NCBI GenBank assembly: GCA_965223105.1
Contig: OZ244987.1
Span: forward strand, 186,001-250,000
Length of the DNA: 64,000 nucleotides
Source: JABDMH01 sp965223105
GTDB lineage: Bacteria > Bacteroidota > Bacteroidia > Chitinophagales > Saprospiraceae
Direction: 5' to 3'
Every line of letters begins with the position of its first letter. Position 1 is the stretch's first letter. Positions 27,101-36,524 of this stretch are shown piece by piece. Below the pieces are notes generated by a model. It was not told the origin of the DNA. It ran no database searches and was given only the letters and a program-made list of their open reading frames with translations. Both the position numbers and the translations under genes were made by a program.

Positions 27101-29530
27101 GCTTCCCTGGGCGAATTTCTTGCAGCAGGAGGATCAGCTTCAGACAATTGTCAATTGTTGGCATCCAGCTTCCAGCAAGTCGGACCGTCGACCCTACAGG
27201 GAAGCTGTCCGCAACTCTTGACCCGGACTTATTCGGTGGCAGACCGATGTGGCAATATACAGACAGCAATACATGGGATCATCATCAGTGACGTGACTCC
27301 CCCAGTCGTAAATAATTGTCCTGCCGGGGCGGATTTGGGATGTTTCAACAGTGGAGATCCTTCGGTAGCAAACCTCCCCGGACCCATCACTGATCCTGTG
27401 GCTTTAGGAGCGACGGACAATTGCTCTGCCACGGCCAGTCTCGTTGTAAGTAACGAAGATGTTGGGCCCATCATTGATGGTTGTTCATATACTTTCCACC
27501 GGATCTACTCGGTCTCAGATGAATGTGGCAATACCACATTTTGTGATACCATCGACTATCGCTTTACCTTTGATATTGAGGCCCCAGTATTTGATAATGT
27601 CCCTCCTACCGTCGAATTTGGATGCTTTGATCCCGTACCAGCCTTCGGCAACAATGTGACCGCTTCGGACAATTGTGATGGTCCGGTCACCGTCACCTTC
27701 ACAGACTCTAAAGGCAATGGGGGTTGTCTACGTGAATCTTACACCCGTATCTGGACTGCCGTTGATGCTTGCGGCAATGTTGCTACTGCACGACAAAATC
27801 TTATCAGGGTAGACTTTACTCCACCGGAGATCACACGACCAGCAGATACGACAATCTATTGCGGCCAGTCTATTCCGGAGGCTGAATTTGACATCACTGA
27901 TGATTGCACTGACTTTGAAGAGCATTTTACCGAAACCATTGTGCCCAGCAGCTGTGCTTGCAATTACTCGATCATGCGCATTTGGACAGCTGAAAATGAT
28001 TGCCAGGAGGTGGCCAGAGATACCCAGTTTGTTCATGTTCGCGACACGACACCTCCAGGCATTGAAATTGTCAATCCTTTGTTGGCAGGCTTGGAGAATG
28101 GAGGAGTAATGGAAGTCTTTAATTGTGATATTCCAAGAGTATTCATGACCGACATCCTGACTGAAGACTGCTGCGGAATTGCCGATGAAGTGGCTTATGA
28201 CTCATTGATTGCCTTCAATACTTGCGAGATCTATGGTTATTTCCAGCGATGGGTTTGTGGGTACCGGGTTACCGATCTCTGTGGCAATGTTTCAGAATTT
28301 GCCTTCTTCGTAGATCAGTATGATACCTTGCCACCGACATTTATCGGTATGGCACCGGATACTAGCATTGAATGTGGAGAATCCATCCCTGACTTGCCCT
28401 TGATCGAGGTAGATGACAATTGTCCATCAGTTTACGATTCTCTTCTCATAGATGTGGATACGATTGGACCATATCCAGATTCCTTTGGCATCATAAGAAC
28501 CTGGTCTTCAGTAGATGACTGTGGCAATATGGGTACGATGAGGCAAAAAATTTCTTATTGTGGATTCGATCCTGATTCAGCTGTTGGTTCCATTGGCAAT
28601 CTGGTCTGGCTGGATGAAAATGAGAATGGACTGCAGGAAGAAAATGAAGCCGGGATGAACTTTGTGGATGTTTATCTATACCAGGATGCCGATGAAGATG
28701 GTATGCCTGATGGAGATCTTTTGGATGAAGCCACCACCAGTACTTACCAAGGGCTTGATGGGTTTTATGCATTCAGCAATCTGGAAGCAGGTACTTATTT
28801 GCTCTCTTTCCAATTGCCGCTCGGATATAACTTTACCCTACCCGCTCAAGGAGAGAATCGGGAGAAAGATAGCGATGTCATGAGCGAGTCCGGGTTCACT
28901 CATTCTATTAAGGTGAGTCCAAAAATTCATGATATATCTGTTGATGCTGGTTTGGTTTCGACCTCACAGTTTTCGGTGGATCTGGCATCATTTGACCTGT
29001 TGGGTACGGATTGCCGTACCGAATTGCAATGGCGTACAGCATCTGAGATCGACTTACAATCCTTTGAAATTCAGAGATCATCCAACGCTGAAGATTTTGA
29101 AACCATTGGGGTTTTAGGTGCCAGTGGAAATCCAGTGGCGGGTGAAACCCATTTCTACTTCTTCGCCGATCAGGCACCATACAATGGGTTGAGGTATTAT
29201 CGGTTGAAGATGGTCAGCATCGACGGTGAGGAAATTTGGTCAGAAATAAGAGAGGTCAATCGAACCTGTCATCCACCAAATCAGGAGTTGGATCTGTATC
29301 CCAATCCGGTAAGGGATGAATTACATTACGAATTTCCCAGTCCTCTGGATGACTATGAAATTGAGATCCTGGACCGTTTGGGACGGAAGTTAATGAGTCG
29401 TAAGGTTCCGAGCGGGCAATCAGTGCAGCAGGGAAAATTACCGATTTCCGGCCTTCCAGGGGGAGTCTATTGGTTGTCGATAAAACATCATACTGCGCTG
29501 TATCAAGGCACCTTTATCAAAGTGGAGTGA
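24137..29530 (+). CDS. Giant SprB-repeat cell-surface protein with T9SS sorting domain
   Basis: 1797 residues. The leader is long (cleavage near residue 43, after TLAQ), perhaps with a later true start. An N-terminal Cys-rich region (44-200) precedes eight or nine SprB-type repeats (about 200-860), each a ~76-residue CNGESNG...GGNGG..YLWDNGE..T.TV.D..GC unit. Then come several Cys-rich HYR-like segments (about 870-1470, with repeated ATDNC and YSV.D.CGN), an SdrD B-like domain (about 1480-1590, GNLVWLDENENGLQEENE) and a type A T9SS sorting domain (last ~85 residues, LDLYPNPVRDELHYEF ... LPGGVYWLS). SprB relatives are gliding adhesins; a surface adhesin role is expected. Confidence 0.9.
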   Translation: MIRPHSSQRVITFSINRRLRLLNPGLGLSLIFFLAAFQGTLAQNCPGNNTTDIRTCFSGTPSCTGSDVTLIGLSVGDPNEPCETCTPGQPVTLPLIAEIRSDNNGNRCTFTLAADLLVDGVFACTLSVRLDTCIGTMGTYFFEMGSLTFTCGEALTLSPDLILGWATNGNDNGNPNFCPNNSKCGLPGPIAVRTPLIATCQVSRPVACFGEDGDVTAVVTGGTLPYSFSWSNGMSDSVITVAPGTYDLTVSDANGCTSLCSVTLPAGPGSALTAACVNGAVSCFGDSDGTVSVNPAGGTPNYTYLWNANAGNSMNQTVTGLPAGNYTVTVTDANGCQDVCTANISQPQAFTCSANQDQAVRCNGESNGQATVTPTGGNGGNTYLWDNGETNATATMLNAGLHTVTVTDNQGCTTSCSVTITQPSALTCTAVQDQAVRCNGESNGQATVTPAGGNGGNTYLWDNGETNATATMLNAGLHTVTVTDNQGCTTSCSVTITQPSALTCTAVQDQAVRCNGESNGQATVTPAGGNGGNTYLWDNGETNATATMLNAGLHTVTVTDNQGCTTSCSVTITQPSALTCTAVQDQAVRCNGESNGQATVTPTGGNGGNTYLWDNGETNATATMLNAGLHTVTVTDNQGCTTSCSVTITQPAPLTCTAVEDQAASCSGFADGEATVTASGGNGGYSYSWDNGEMTATATMLTAGTHSVTITDALGCNTSCTVTITQPSTLSCTAVEVRQVLCNGESNGVAMVTATGGNGGYGYLWDNGETSATATMLNAGTHTVTVTDAQGCMTSCVVDVTEPAILGASVTFSCNPDATADLDLAVTGGTPGFTYQWDNGLPAVQDPTNVPQNMTYNVTVTDANGCTATASVTVQGCCLLDIVCPAPTNVACLDDTTTVSQDMQELMANIVAVPPPCNTPTITLISRSASGSCGTAPGYEISRVYEINDGVTTLQCTKLIRALDNVPPALNPPPSAQVECLDDTTSAFASLGEFLAAGGSASDNCQLLASSFQQVGPSTLQGSCPQLLTRTYSVADRCGNIQTAIHGIIISDVTPPVVNNCPAGADLGCFNSGDPSVANLPGPITDPVALGATDNCSATASLVVSNEDVGPIIDGCSYTFHRIYSVSDECGNTTFCDTIDYRFTFDIEAPVFDNVPPTVEFGCFDPVPAFGNNVTASDNCDGPVTVTFTDSKGNGGCLRESYTRIWTAVDACGNVATARQNLIRVDFTPPEITRPADTTIYCGQSIPEAEFDITDDCTDFEEHFTETIVPSSCACNYSIMRIWTAENDCQEVARDTQFVHVRDTTPPGIEIVNPLLAGLENGGVMEVFNCDIPRVFMTDILTEDCCGIADEVAYDSLIAFNTCEIYGYFQRWVCGYRVTDLCGNVSEFAFFVDQYDTLPPTFIGMAPDTSIECGESIPDLPLIEVDDNCPSVYDSLLIDVDTIGPYPDSFGIIRTWSSVDDCGNMGTMRQKISYCGFDPDSAVGSIGNLVWLDENENGLQEENEAGMNFVDVYLYQDADEDGMPDGDLLDEATTSTYQGLDGFYAFSNLEAGTYLLSFQLPLGYNFTLPAQGENREKDSDVMSESGFTHSIKVSPKIHDISVDAGLVSTSQFSVDLASFDLLGTDCRTELQWRTASEIDLQSFEIQRSSNAEDFETIGVLGASGNPVAGETHFYFFADQAPYNGLRYYRLKMVSIDGEEIWSEIREVNRTCHPPNQELDLYPNPVRDELHYEFPSPLDDYEIEILDRLGRKLMSRKVPSGQSVQQGKLPISGLPGGVYWLSIKHHTALYQGTFIKVE
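25180..26560 (+). repeat. Tandem 228-bp SprB repeats inside the adhesin gene
   Basis: Six consecutive units of 228 bp (76 codons). Units starting near 25403 and 25631 are identical over about the first 150 bp, while the fifth and sixth are clearly diverged. The gradient points to recent duplication or gene conversion in the central copies. The repetition also keeps a second frame open over 177 codons (25369-25902), a by-product rather than a gene. Confidence 0.9.
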
Positions 29531-30058
29531 TCGAAAGGGAAATTGAGGCTTGGTCTTCCTTTCATGCTGAAGCTGGGGTTAATCGCTGTCGATCTAATGT
29601 GGGGCAGTTGGGGTGAAGTGGGTGTATCGAAATACTCCGGAGCTTCGTCTCATCTCAAGTTATCCACTGGGTTATTCACAATCATCATAATCTCAAGTCT
29701 CCTCACTTCTTTGTAGCCGGAACAACAATGGTACGATTGGGCCAGAATTAGGGGCAGTTGGGGCAGCGCCCCCGAGGTAATCATCGTTTTTGGACCACTG
29801 GTGCTGTTTTCATAAAGAAGCTTGCCAATAGAGTTAGATGTTTGTGATTTTGACTCAAAGTCAAAAATATAGCAACATAATAATTACAGGATTTTAACGA
29901 AAGAACTGATAAAAAATGTTTAGTTGAGGAAGTAAGTAAAAAAAAAGATTTTTCTACCTTAACTATTTGTTATGCGAGGGATTAAGCTGGAGAAACCTAT
30001 CAAATCTTGATCCCTGTACTGAAGTTGAAACTAATTTATCTAATTAATCTACTGCCAT
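29531..30058. other. Intergenic region upstream of susC
   Basis: 528 bp without a gene. GGGGCAGTTGGGG occurs twice (29601-29613, 29751-29763), the second running into a GGGGC/GCCCC mini-hairpin. An 8-bp palindromic operator-like element is listed separately. The last 180 bp are AT-rich, with a long A-run near 29940, and must carry the susC promoter and a long 5' leader. I could not fix a -33/-7 pair with confidence. Confidence 0.55.
29848..29866. promoter_or_regulatory. Palindrome upstream of susC
   Basis: TTTTGACT and AGTCAAAA form a perfect 8-bp inverted repeat with a 3-nt centre (CAA), about 195 bp before the susC start. This size and symmetry suit a dimeric regulator. The regulator is unknown; no sigma/anti-sigma or hybrid two-component gene is adjacent. 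Confidence 0.4.
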
Positions 30059-33000
30059 ATGAAACCAAATTATGTACTTATTTGCATTTGCATGGCTGTC
30101 TCGAGCATTGTCTATGGGCAAAACAGAGAGGTCAGTGGAGTGGTGACCAGCAGTGAGGACGGTGAGCCTTTGATAGGTGTTTCTGTCCTGGTGCAGGGCA
30201 CATCGACTGGAACTGCTACAGACTTTGATGGGAGCTACTCCCTTAGTGTACCTGAAGGAGCAGTTCTGGTATTTACCTATACCGGTTATAGTGCCACAGA
30301 GATGACTGTAGGCAGTGAGGATATCATCAATGTCATGATGTCACCTGGGGTTGCCCTTGATGAAGTTGTTGTAACCGCCTTGGGTATTGAGCGGGAAAAG
30401 AAAGCACTTAATTACTCGGTTACCGATGTATCTGGGGATAACTTTCAGGAAGCCCGGGAGGTAAACATTGCTAATGCTCTGTCTGGTAGAGTTGCAGGAG
30501 TGAATGTGAGCAATATTGCTTCTGGTCCTGCAGGATCCTCGCGGATCATTATCAGAGGAAACTCCTCCCTTCAGGGAAACAACCAACCACTTTATGTGGT
30601 AGATGGTATTCCCATGGATAACTCTGGTTTTGGACAAGCCGGTATCTGGGGAGGTCGTGATGAGGGTGATGGTCTTTCGAGTATCAATCCCGATGATATC
30701 GAATCTATTACGGTTTTGAAAGGAGCCAATGCGGCTGCTTTGTATGGTTCAAGAGCTGCCAACGGGGTGATCAATATCGTAACCAAAAAAGGAGGCAATC
30801 GCAAAGGCATTGGTGTGGAATTCAGAAGTAATTATACTTTTGATCGGATCAATGATTTACGAGAATATCAGACGGAGTTTGGACAAGGAAATTATGTCTC
30901 TACTGATCCCGGTAACCCAGATGCTCCTCAGATTGCTGTTGCTCCACGGACACAAGCTGAAGGTACTGGATGGAATACCACCAGTTGGGGCCCGCGATTG
31001 GGAAGTGGAAATTTTGTAGCTTTTGACGGTGTTTCTAGGCCGTATGTTGATGCTGGAGACAACTATCCCCGCTTTTATCGAACGGGCAACACGTTGACCA
31101 ACAGTTTATCTTTTACAGGAGGGAGCGAGACACAGAACTTTCGTTTTGCTATAGCAGATTTGAGAAATGAGTCGATCGTACCAAATTCTGGCTTCGATCG
31201 CACCAATATTTCCCTCTCGGCAAATTCTCGGTTTGCCGATCGGTTAACACTGAATGCCAAGGTGATGTATTCACACGAAGAAGCGAGGAATCGTCCTTAC
31301 CTTTCTGATTCTCCGGCCAACGGAATCTTAGCGATGTACTACGTACCTAGGAACTCCAATATCGATTGGTATCGGGGTGATCCCAACAAATTGGGTGCGG
31401 TACCCAGTGGACTAAGTGATGATTCATATGTGATCTGGGGTAAAGAGGTAGGTGAGGAACTACCGGCAGGACAGCACAACTGGCATCAAAATCCCTGGTG
31501 GACCTCTTACCAATTTGATAATGACGATACTCGGGATCGGTTAATTGGTTCTACCCAATTGCGTTTCGACATTACGGATGATCTCTATATTCAAGGTAGA
31601 GCTGGCATGGACTGGTATACACGTCGGGAAACCGATCTGGTTCCTCAGGGTACTTCCTATCAACGGGGTGGTAGTCTGACTGAGGGCGAAAATCGAATTC
31701 GGGAAATTAACCTTGAATACATAATTGGGTATGACCGTACTTTTGGAGATTTCTCCATCAATGCTTTTGCTGGTGGCAACAGAATGAGACGTACCTGGGA
31801 GAGAATTGGGGCGTCTGGTCGAGGTTTTAATGTACCATTCTTTGAAGCCATCAATAATGCCGTAGAGAGAAATTTTCAATATGGATTTAACGAGTCAGGT
31901 ATCAACTCCCTTTTCGGTTCTGCTGAGGTAGGCTATAAAAATTTCGTTTACTTAACTGGAACGGTCCGTCAAGATTGGTTTTCCGTTCTGAATCCGGAAA
32001 ACAACAACATCCTCTACCCATCGGCAGGACTGAGTTTTATATTTACGGATGCATTGAATCTCCCAGCTACTTCTGTATTGAGCTTTGGAAAGTTCCGTGC
32101 TTCTTGGGCCCAGGTAGGAAATGTGACAATCAGTCCGTACTCAACCAACTTAACGTATTCATTAAAACAGTCACACTTAGGTTATACTTTGGCCTCGTTT
32201 TCGTCAGCGGGAGGAAATAATGGTTCAATTCCCAACCCAGATTTAAAACCTTTGACGTCTACTGAAATTGAATTTGGGTTTGACTTGCGCTTTTTCAATA
32301 ACCGGTTGGGACTGGATTTAACCTATTATCGTCAGAAGACTACTGACGACATTCTCAATGCCACCATCTCCAGAGCTTCCGGTTTCGGATCAACCTTGGT
32401 TAACCTTGGAGAAATGAGGAATAATGGGATCGAGGTGTTGATCACCGGTACACCTATTAGATCAGACTTTAGGTGGGATGTGTCCTTTAATATTGCGAAA
32501 AATGACAACGAAGTGGTTTCTTTGATCGAGGGAACAGATGAATTGGTTATAGAGGAGCCAAGGACCAGGACTGTTTTTACCAAGCATATTGTTGGACATC
32601 CATTCGGTATGATTACGGGTTTGATTCATAAAAGGGCACCTAACGGAGAATTGGTCTACGATGCCAATAATGGATCACCAATTCAATCAGATGGATATGA
32701 AATTATTGGAAATGGTATTGCCGATTGGACCGGAGGGATCAATAATGCTTTTTCTTTCAAAAATTTTAATCTCGATTTTCTCATTGATTTTAAGATTGGT
32801 GGTGACATATATTCAGGAACCAATGTCCGTTTGACACAGACTGGCCTGACAGAAATAACTCTACAAGGTAGAGAAGGCAAGGATCCTGTGGTTGTATCAG
32901 GTGTCGCAGAGGCTGGAACCAATGATGATGGCTCTCCCATTTATGAACCCTTCACCAAAACTCTGACACCATCGGAAGCAAGGGCATACTGGGGTAATGC

Positions 33001-33277
33001 TTCTCGCACTTCAGAAGTATTCACTTATGATGCTTCCTTTGTAAAGTTTCGGCAGCTTTCAATTGGATATTCATTTCCGCGTACAATGCTGACAAAGACA
33101 CCGTTAAACAATTTACGACTGTCATTTGTAGGTAGAAATTTGGCGATCATTCATAAGAATACACCAAATATAGATCCAGAGTCTTCTTACAACAACAATA
33201 ATGGAGGACAAGGACTCGATTATTTTGGGTTTCCAGCTACCCGCAGTTATGGCTTTGACTTGAAAGTCGATTTCTAG
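30059..33277 (+). CDS. SusC/RagA-family TonB-linked outer-membrane transporter
   Basis: 1072 residues. Signal peptide (1-20); CarboxypepD-regulatory-like domain (about 24-105, VSGVVTSSEDGEPLIGVSV); then the SusC marker ALDEVVVTALGI and plug domain (about 112-240, with PLYVVDGIPMDNS and LKGANAAALYGSRAANGVI), then the 22-strand barrel to the end (terminal Phe). It takes up oligomeric nutrients with its SusD lid, driven by TonB/ExbBD. The substrate is not readable. It is followed by susD after 23 nt. No glycoside hydrolase or regulator is attached, so this is not a full polysaccharide-utilisation locus. Confidence 0.96.
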   Translation: MKPNYVLICICMAVSSIVYGQNREVSGVVTSSEDGEPLIGVSVLVQGTSTGTATDFDGSYSLSVPEGAVLVFTYTGYSATEMTVGSEDIINVMMSPGVALDEVVVTALGIEREKKALNYSVTDVSGDNFQEAREVNIANALSGRVAGVNVSNIASGPAGSSRIIIRGNSSLQGNNQPLYVVDGIPMDNSGFGQAGIWGGRDEGDGLSSINPDDIESITVLKGANAAALYGSRAANGVINIVTKKGGNRKGIGVEFRSNYTFDRINDLREYQTEFGQGNYVSTDPGNPDAPQIAVAPRTQAEGTGWNTTSWGPRLGSGNFVAFDGVSRPYVDAGDNYPRFYRTGNTLTNSLSFTGGSETQNFRFAIADLRNESIVPNSGFDRTNISLSANSRFADRLTLNAKVMYSHEEARNRPYLSDSPANGILAMYYVPRNSNIDWYRGDPNKLGAVPSGLSDDSYVIWGKEVGEELPAGQHNWHQNPWWTSYQFDNDDTRDRLIGSTQLRFDITDDLYIQGRAGMDWYTRRETDLVPQGTSYQRGGSLTEGENRIREINLEYIIGYDRTFGDFSINAFAGGNRMRRTWERIGASGRGFNVPFFEAINNAVERNFQYGFNESGINSLFGSAEVGYKNFVYLTGTVRQDWFSVLNPENNNILYPSAGLSFIFTDALNLPATSVLSFGKFRASWAQVGNVTISPYSTNLTYSLKQSHLGYTLASFSSAGGNNGSIPNPDLKPLTSTEIEFGFDLRFFNNRLGLDLTYYRQKTTDDILNATISRASGFGSTLVNLGEMRNNGIEVLITGTPIRSDFRWDVSFNIAKNDNEVVSLIEGTDELVIEEPRTRTVFTKHIVGHPFGMITGLIHKRAPNGELVYDANNGSPIQSDGYEIIGNGIADWTGGINNAFSFKNFNLDFLIDFKIGGDIYSGTNVRLTQTGLTEITLQGREGKDPVVVSGVAEAGTNDDGSPIYEPFTKTLTPSEARAYWGNASRTSEVFTYDASFVKFRQLSIGYSFPRTMLTKTPLNNLRLSFVGRNLAIIHKNTPNIDPESSYNNNNGGQGLDYFGFPATRSYGFDLKVDF

Positions 33278-33300
33278 TAAAAATCAAAACTGATAAAAAA

Positions 33301-34914
33301 ATGAAAATCAAGAATATAAATAATCTGATTACTTGCATCGCGGTAGGCTTTCTGATTCTCCCCAGCTGCGATACTGATGAACTCCATGAGCTGAACATCA
33401 ATCCACAGGCCGTCAGTGAAATTGATCTAAACTATCTCTTTTCAGCTGCTCAGTTGGGTATTGCTTCCAATGGATCTTCAGGAGATAACCGCTATACCGA
33501 TTGGAGGACCAACATTGGTTTGGCCGCGGGAGCGATTCAGCAAATTACCACAGTAGGTTCGATTTCTGCCAACGGCAATTACTATCGTCACAATGCTGAG
33601 ACTTCAGCAGCACCTTTCGAATTCACCTATCAAGATCAGCTTAAGAATATCGCAGAGATCTTAAAGCAGACCGGACCAGATGGTTACGATGCTGGGAATA
33701 AAGTGAATATGCGTAATGCTGCACGAATCTTGCGTGCATTTAGCTTTGCTAGAGTGACCGACTTTTACGGAGCGGTTCCATATTTTGAAGCCAATCAAGG
33801 CATTGAAGGCATATTCTTTCCGGTTTACGATAATCAGTCTGTGATTTACCCTGAGTTATTGCGTGAATTGGATGAGGCTGTTGCCGGGATGAGTGCATCC
33901 AATCCTGATGAGGGATTTGCATCTGCAGATATGATCTATCAAGGTGATATTGAGAAATGGAAAAAATTTGGTAGTTCCCTAATGTTACGGTTGGCTATGC
34001 GTGTCTCTAACGTGGCACCTGACCTTGCCAACAACTATGTGACTAAGGCGGTTTCAAATGGAGTCCTCACCAGTAATGATGATAATGTTTGGGTGCCGAT
34101 GGCACTTGGGCCAAGTGAATGGCAAGATCAAAATGGTATTTCCCGGGCATTTTATCCTGGCGATGGAGGTAATGCCTCACATTTGAGTAAGACACTAATC
34201 GATTTCTTGAAGGGAGAGGATCCTAACAGTGCTGCTGATGATGATCCCCGACTGATGATTCTTAGTGGCGGCATTGCTAACTGGACGGCTTCAGAATGGA
34301 CACCAATCAATACCGACCCGGTAGCTCAGATTGGCGTGCCCCCCGGTTTCTCGAAATCCGACATTGACGGTGTTTTCGGAATGGATGTGATCATGGATGA
34401 GACCTTTTCCAGAATAAACTACCTGTTGCTTGATGACGATGATCCCTATATGATCATGAATCATTCTGAAGTAGAGTTCCTCCTGGCAGAGGCCTTAGAA
34501 AGAGGAATCGGATCTGGCATCAGTGGGACGGCACAAGAGCACTATGAAGCGGGTGTCAAGTCGGCGATGCAGATGTACACTCCTTTTGATCCATCCTTGG
34601 AAGTAACAGATGAGGAGGTGGCAACTTACCTCAGTCAATATCCATACGGATCTTACAAACCTGCCCTCGAAATGATCGGTGAACAGATGTGGGTAAGCAA
34701 ATTCTTTAACTGGTGGGATGCCTGGCACGATTGGAAAAGAACAGGTTTCCCAGTTCTGGAAGCTTTTACCTCTGATGATTCCAACGTTACCGGAGGTGAA
34801 ATTCCACGCAGGCTGATGTATCCCGCGGGGGAGGTGGCTTCTAATCCCAACTTCAACCAGGCCAATAAGAACAACTACACATCACGTGTATGGTGGGATG
34901 GTGGAAGTGAATAA
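33301..34914 (+). CDS. SusD/RagB-like surface lipoprotein (SusD-like_2 type)
   Basis: 537 residues. The lipoprotein leader ends at Cys23 (LPSC). The body is helical with TPR-like repeats and matches the branch of SusD-like proteins beginning ..LNINPQAVSEIDLNYLFSAAQLG and containing RNAARILRAFSFARVTDFYGAVPYFEA and SSLMLRLAMRVS. A WEAW-like segment near the end (NWWDAWHDWKRTGFPVL) is typical. It forms the lid on the SusC barrel. A strong terminator follows 30 nt after the stop, so susC-susD is a two-gene operon. Confidence 0.94.
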   Translation: MKIKNINNLITCIAVGFLILPSCDTDELHELNINPQAVSEIDLNYLFSAAQLGIASNGSSGDNRYTDWRTNIGLAAGAIQQITTVGSISANGNYYRHNAETSAAPFEFTYQDQLKNIAEILKQTGPDGYDAGNKVNMRNAARILRAFSFARVTDFYGAVPYFEANQGIEGIFFPVYDNQSVIYPELLRELDEAVAGMSASNPDEGFASADMIYQGDIEKWKKFGSSLMLRLAMRVSNVAPDLANNYVTKAVSNGVLTSNDDNVWVPMALGPSEWQDQNGISRAFYPGDGGNASHLSKTLIDFLKGEDPNSAADDDPRLMILSGGIANWTASEWTPINTDPVAQIGVPPGFSKSDIDGVFGMDVIMDETFSRINYLLLDDDDPYMIMNHSEVEFLLAEALERGIGSGISGTAQEHYEAGVKSAMQMYTPFDPSLEVTDEEVATYLSQYPYGSYKPALEMIGEQMWVSKFFNWWDAWHDWKRTGFPVLEAFTSDDSNVTGGEIPRRLMYPAGEVASNPNFNQANKNNYTSRVWWDGGSE

Positions 34915-34944
34915 CTTCTTTTGAAATTTATTATGAAGATATTG

Positions 34945-34970
34945 GGGGGCTTTCAGCCCCCTTATTTTTT
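34945..34970 (+). terminator. Intrinsic terminator of the susCD operon
   Basis: GGGGGCT pairs with AGCCCCC (7 bp, loop TTC) followed by TTATTTTTT. It lies 30 nt after the susD stop and touches the stop codon of the convergent FG-GAP gene. Confidence 0.9.
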
Positions 34971-36483
34971 ACCTTTCCTCAAAATCAAAAATACCATTCC
35001 CTTTGCTGCCCAGGTAAGCTCCCCAAATAACCTTATCCCTAATGCGGATGTCAGTGCTGATGCGCCTAACATCCATTCCCAAGAAAGAGGTAATATAAGG
35101 TGGTCGGTGATAGTATTGACAATAAACTATGTCCAGATAGCCATTGTTGTCGATATCGCCAATCCATGGCGTCGTGAAAATATTCTTAAACCCAGGTCTT
35201 TCGTCAATCACATACCATTGATCAGAAGCAAAGTCAATAGCAATCAATTTATTGGTGATTTTCTGCACGTCGCCACTGAAGCCAGCACTGCAATCAAATT
35301 CATTTATGCTGAGGAGGGCTTCGGATCTGCCATCGTAATTTAAATCATAAGCCACTGCAGAAGAAAAGCCAGTACATCCAAGTTGATTTCTATATACTAT
35401 TTCACCATTGGAACCCTCAATTAGGATCTGCAATGAACCGGTATTATTTGGCCAACTTCCTTTGCTCACAAATGTGAAGAAGTCAGGCACATCATCATCG
35501 GTGAAGTATCCAATGGCAAAACTATTACTGCACTCAGTGTCTGCAATCTTGAGTTGCCAGAGTTCCTGCAAATCTCTGCCGCTGATTGCAATGGCTTTGC
35601 TTCCATGTGAGATAGCTACGATATCCAGGTATTGATCCTGGTTTATATCAACTATCGATGGTGGAGCTATGAAACCATGCCCTTCATCAGATGCAATTAT
35701 TCGTGCTCGATCTAATCTTTGATCAGTTAAGTCTTCAAGCTTGGCAAGATATAAATGACCACTGAATGTTTCACCACCAGAGCCAAATACGATATGGGGA
35801 GAGGATTGACCAGCCTGCTGAAATACCAATGGTGACATATATGACTCCATGCCATCAGGCATGGTGTCGCTGGCGATTACAGTACCATTTCGAGATGAGA
35901 CGATCATCAAGACACCTGGTACCCGACCTTGTCTGATTCCCGGTCCGATTTTTGGATTACCACCGTTCTGAACCAACAGATCATTGTAACCATCCTGATC
36001 CAGATCTGGGACCATTGCAGCACTGTAGAAATTGTGCTTTGCATAGCCAAGAATGGGATGTTCGTGGTATCTTTCCCAGTGATAGGTCCATATGGTATCT
36101 CCTGTTTTTCCATCCAAGGATTGTAAGATGTTTGACCTGCCTCCAATGAAAACATCTTTGATGTCATCATCATTTACATCGTAAAAGACTGCCGTCCCAA
36201 ATACCAGGTCATTTGCTTCCTGTTTCCAAATTAGACTACCAGTAGCGCCATCAAGTGCAATGATACCCCAATCACTTTGCACATATTCATTGGATCCTGC
36301 ACCTATCACTAGGTCCAGTATGTTGTCATTATTTAAATATGCTGTTCGGATCGATGACTGGGAACCAACTCCTGGTAAAGATTTTGCCCAAACCAATTCT
36401 GTTTGTTGTCCTTTGCATCCGATAAGAATTGTGAAGACCATCAGTAGATAAAAAGACCTGTATTTGCGATCAGCTGAATTCAA
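34969..36483 (-). CDS. FG-GAP/PQQ-like repeat lipoprotein, paralogue A
   Basis: 504 residues. The leader MNSADRKYRSFYLLMVFTILIGC ends in a lipobox (LIGC, Cys23). This needs the TTG start at 36483; the first ATG (36441) would remove the basic residues of the leader. The body is a beta-propeller of mixed PQQ-like (ALDGATGSLIWKQE) and FG-GAP calcium repeats (DVNDDDIKDVFIGG, DLDQDGYNDLLVQNGG, DIDNNGYLDIVYCQ). No catalytic motif is seen, so a binding or scaffold role at the cell surface is likely. It is clearly homologous along its length to the gene at 40966-42486, in opposite orientation. Confidence 0.8.
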   Translation of the reverse strand: MNSADRKYRSFYLLMVFTILIGCKGQQTELVWAKSLPGVGSQSSIRTAYLNNDNILDLVIGAGSNEYVQSDWGIIALDGATGSLIWKQEANDLVFGTAVFYDVNDDDIKDVFIGGRSNILQSLDGKTGDTIWTYHWERYHEHPILGYAKHNFYSAAMVPDLDQDGYNDLLVQNGGNPKIGPGIRQGRVPGVLMIVSSRNGTVIASDTMPDGMESYMSPLVFQQAGQSSPHIVFGSGGETFSGHLYLAKLEDLTDQRLDRARIIASDEGHGFIAPPSIVDINQDQYLDIVAISHGSKAIAISGRDLQELWQLKIADTECSNSFAIGYFTDDDVPDFFTFVSKGSWPNNTGSLQILIEGSNGEIVYRNQLGCTGFSSAVAYDLNYDGRSEALLSINEFDCSAGFSGDVQKITNKLIAIDFASDQWYVIDERPGFKNIFTTPWIGDIDNNGYLDIVYCQYYHRPPYITSFLGMDVRRISTDIRIRDKVIWGAYLGSKGNGIFDFEER

Positions 36484-36524
36484 AATTGCCCGGTCCTAAT
36501 TTAATGCTTACGGAACTCCCCTCG

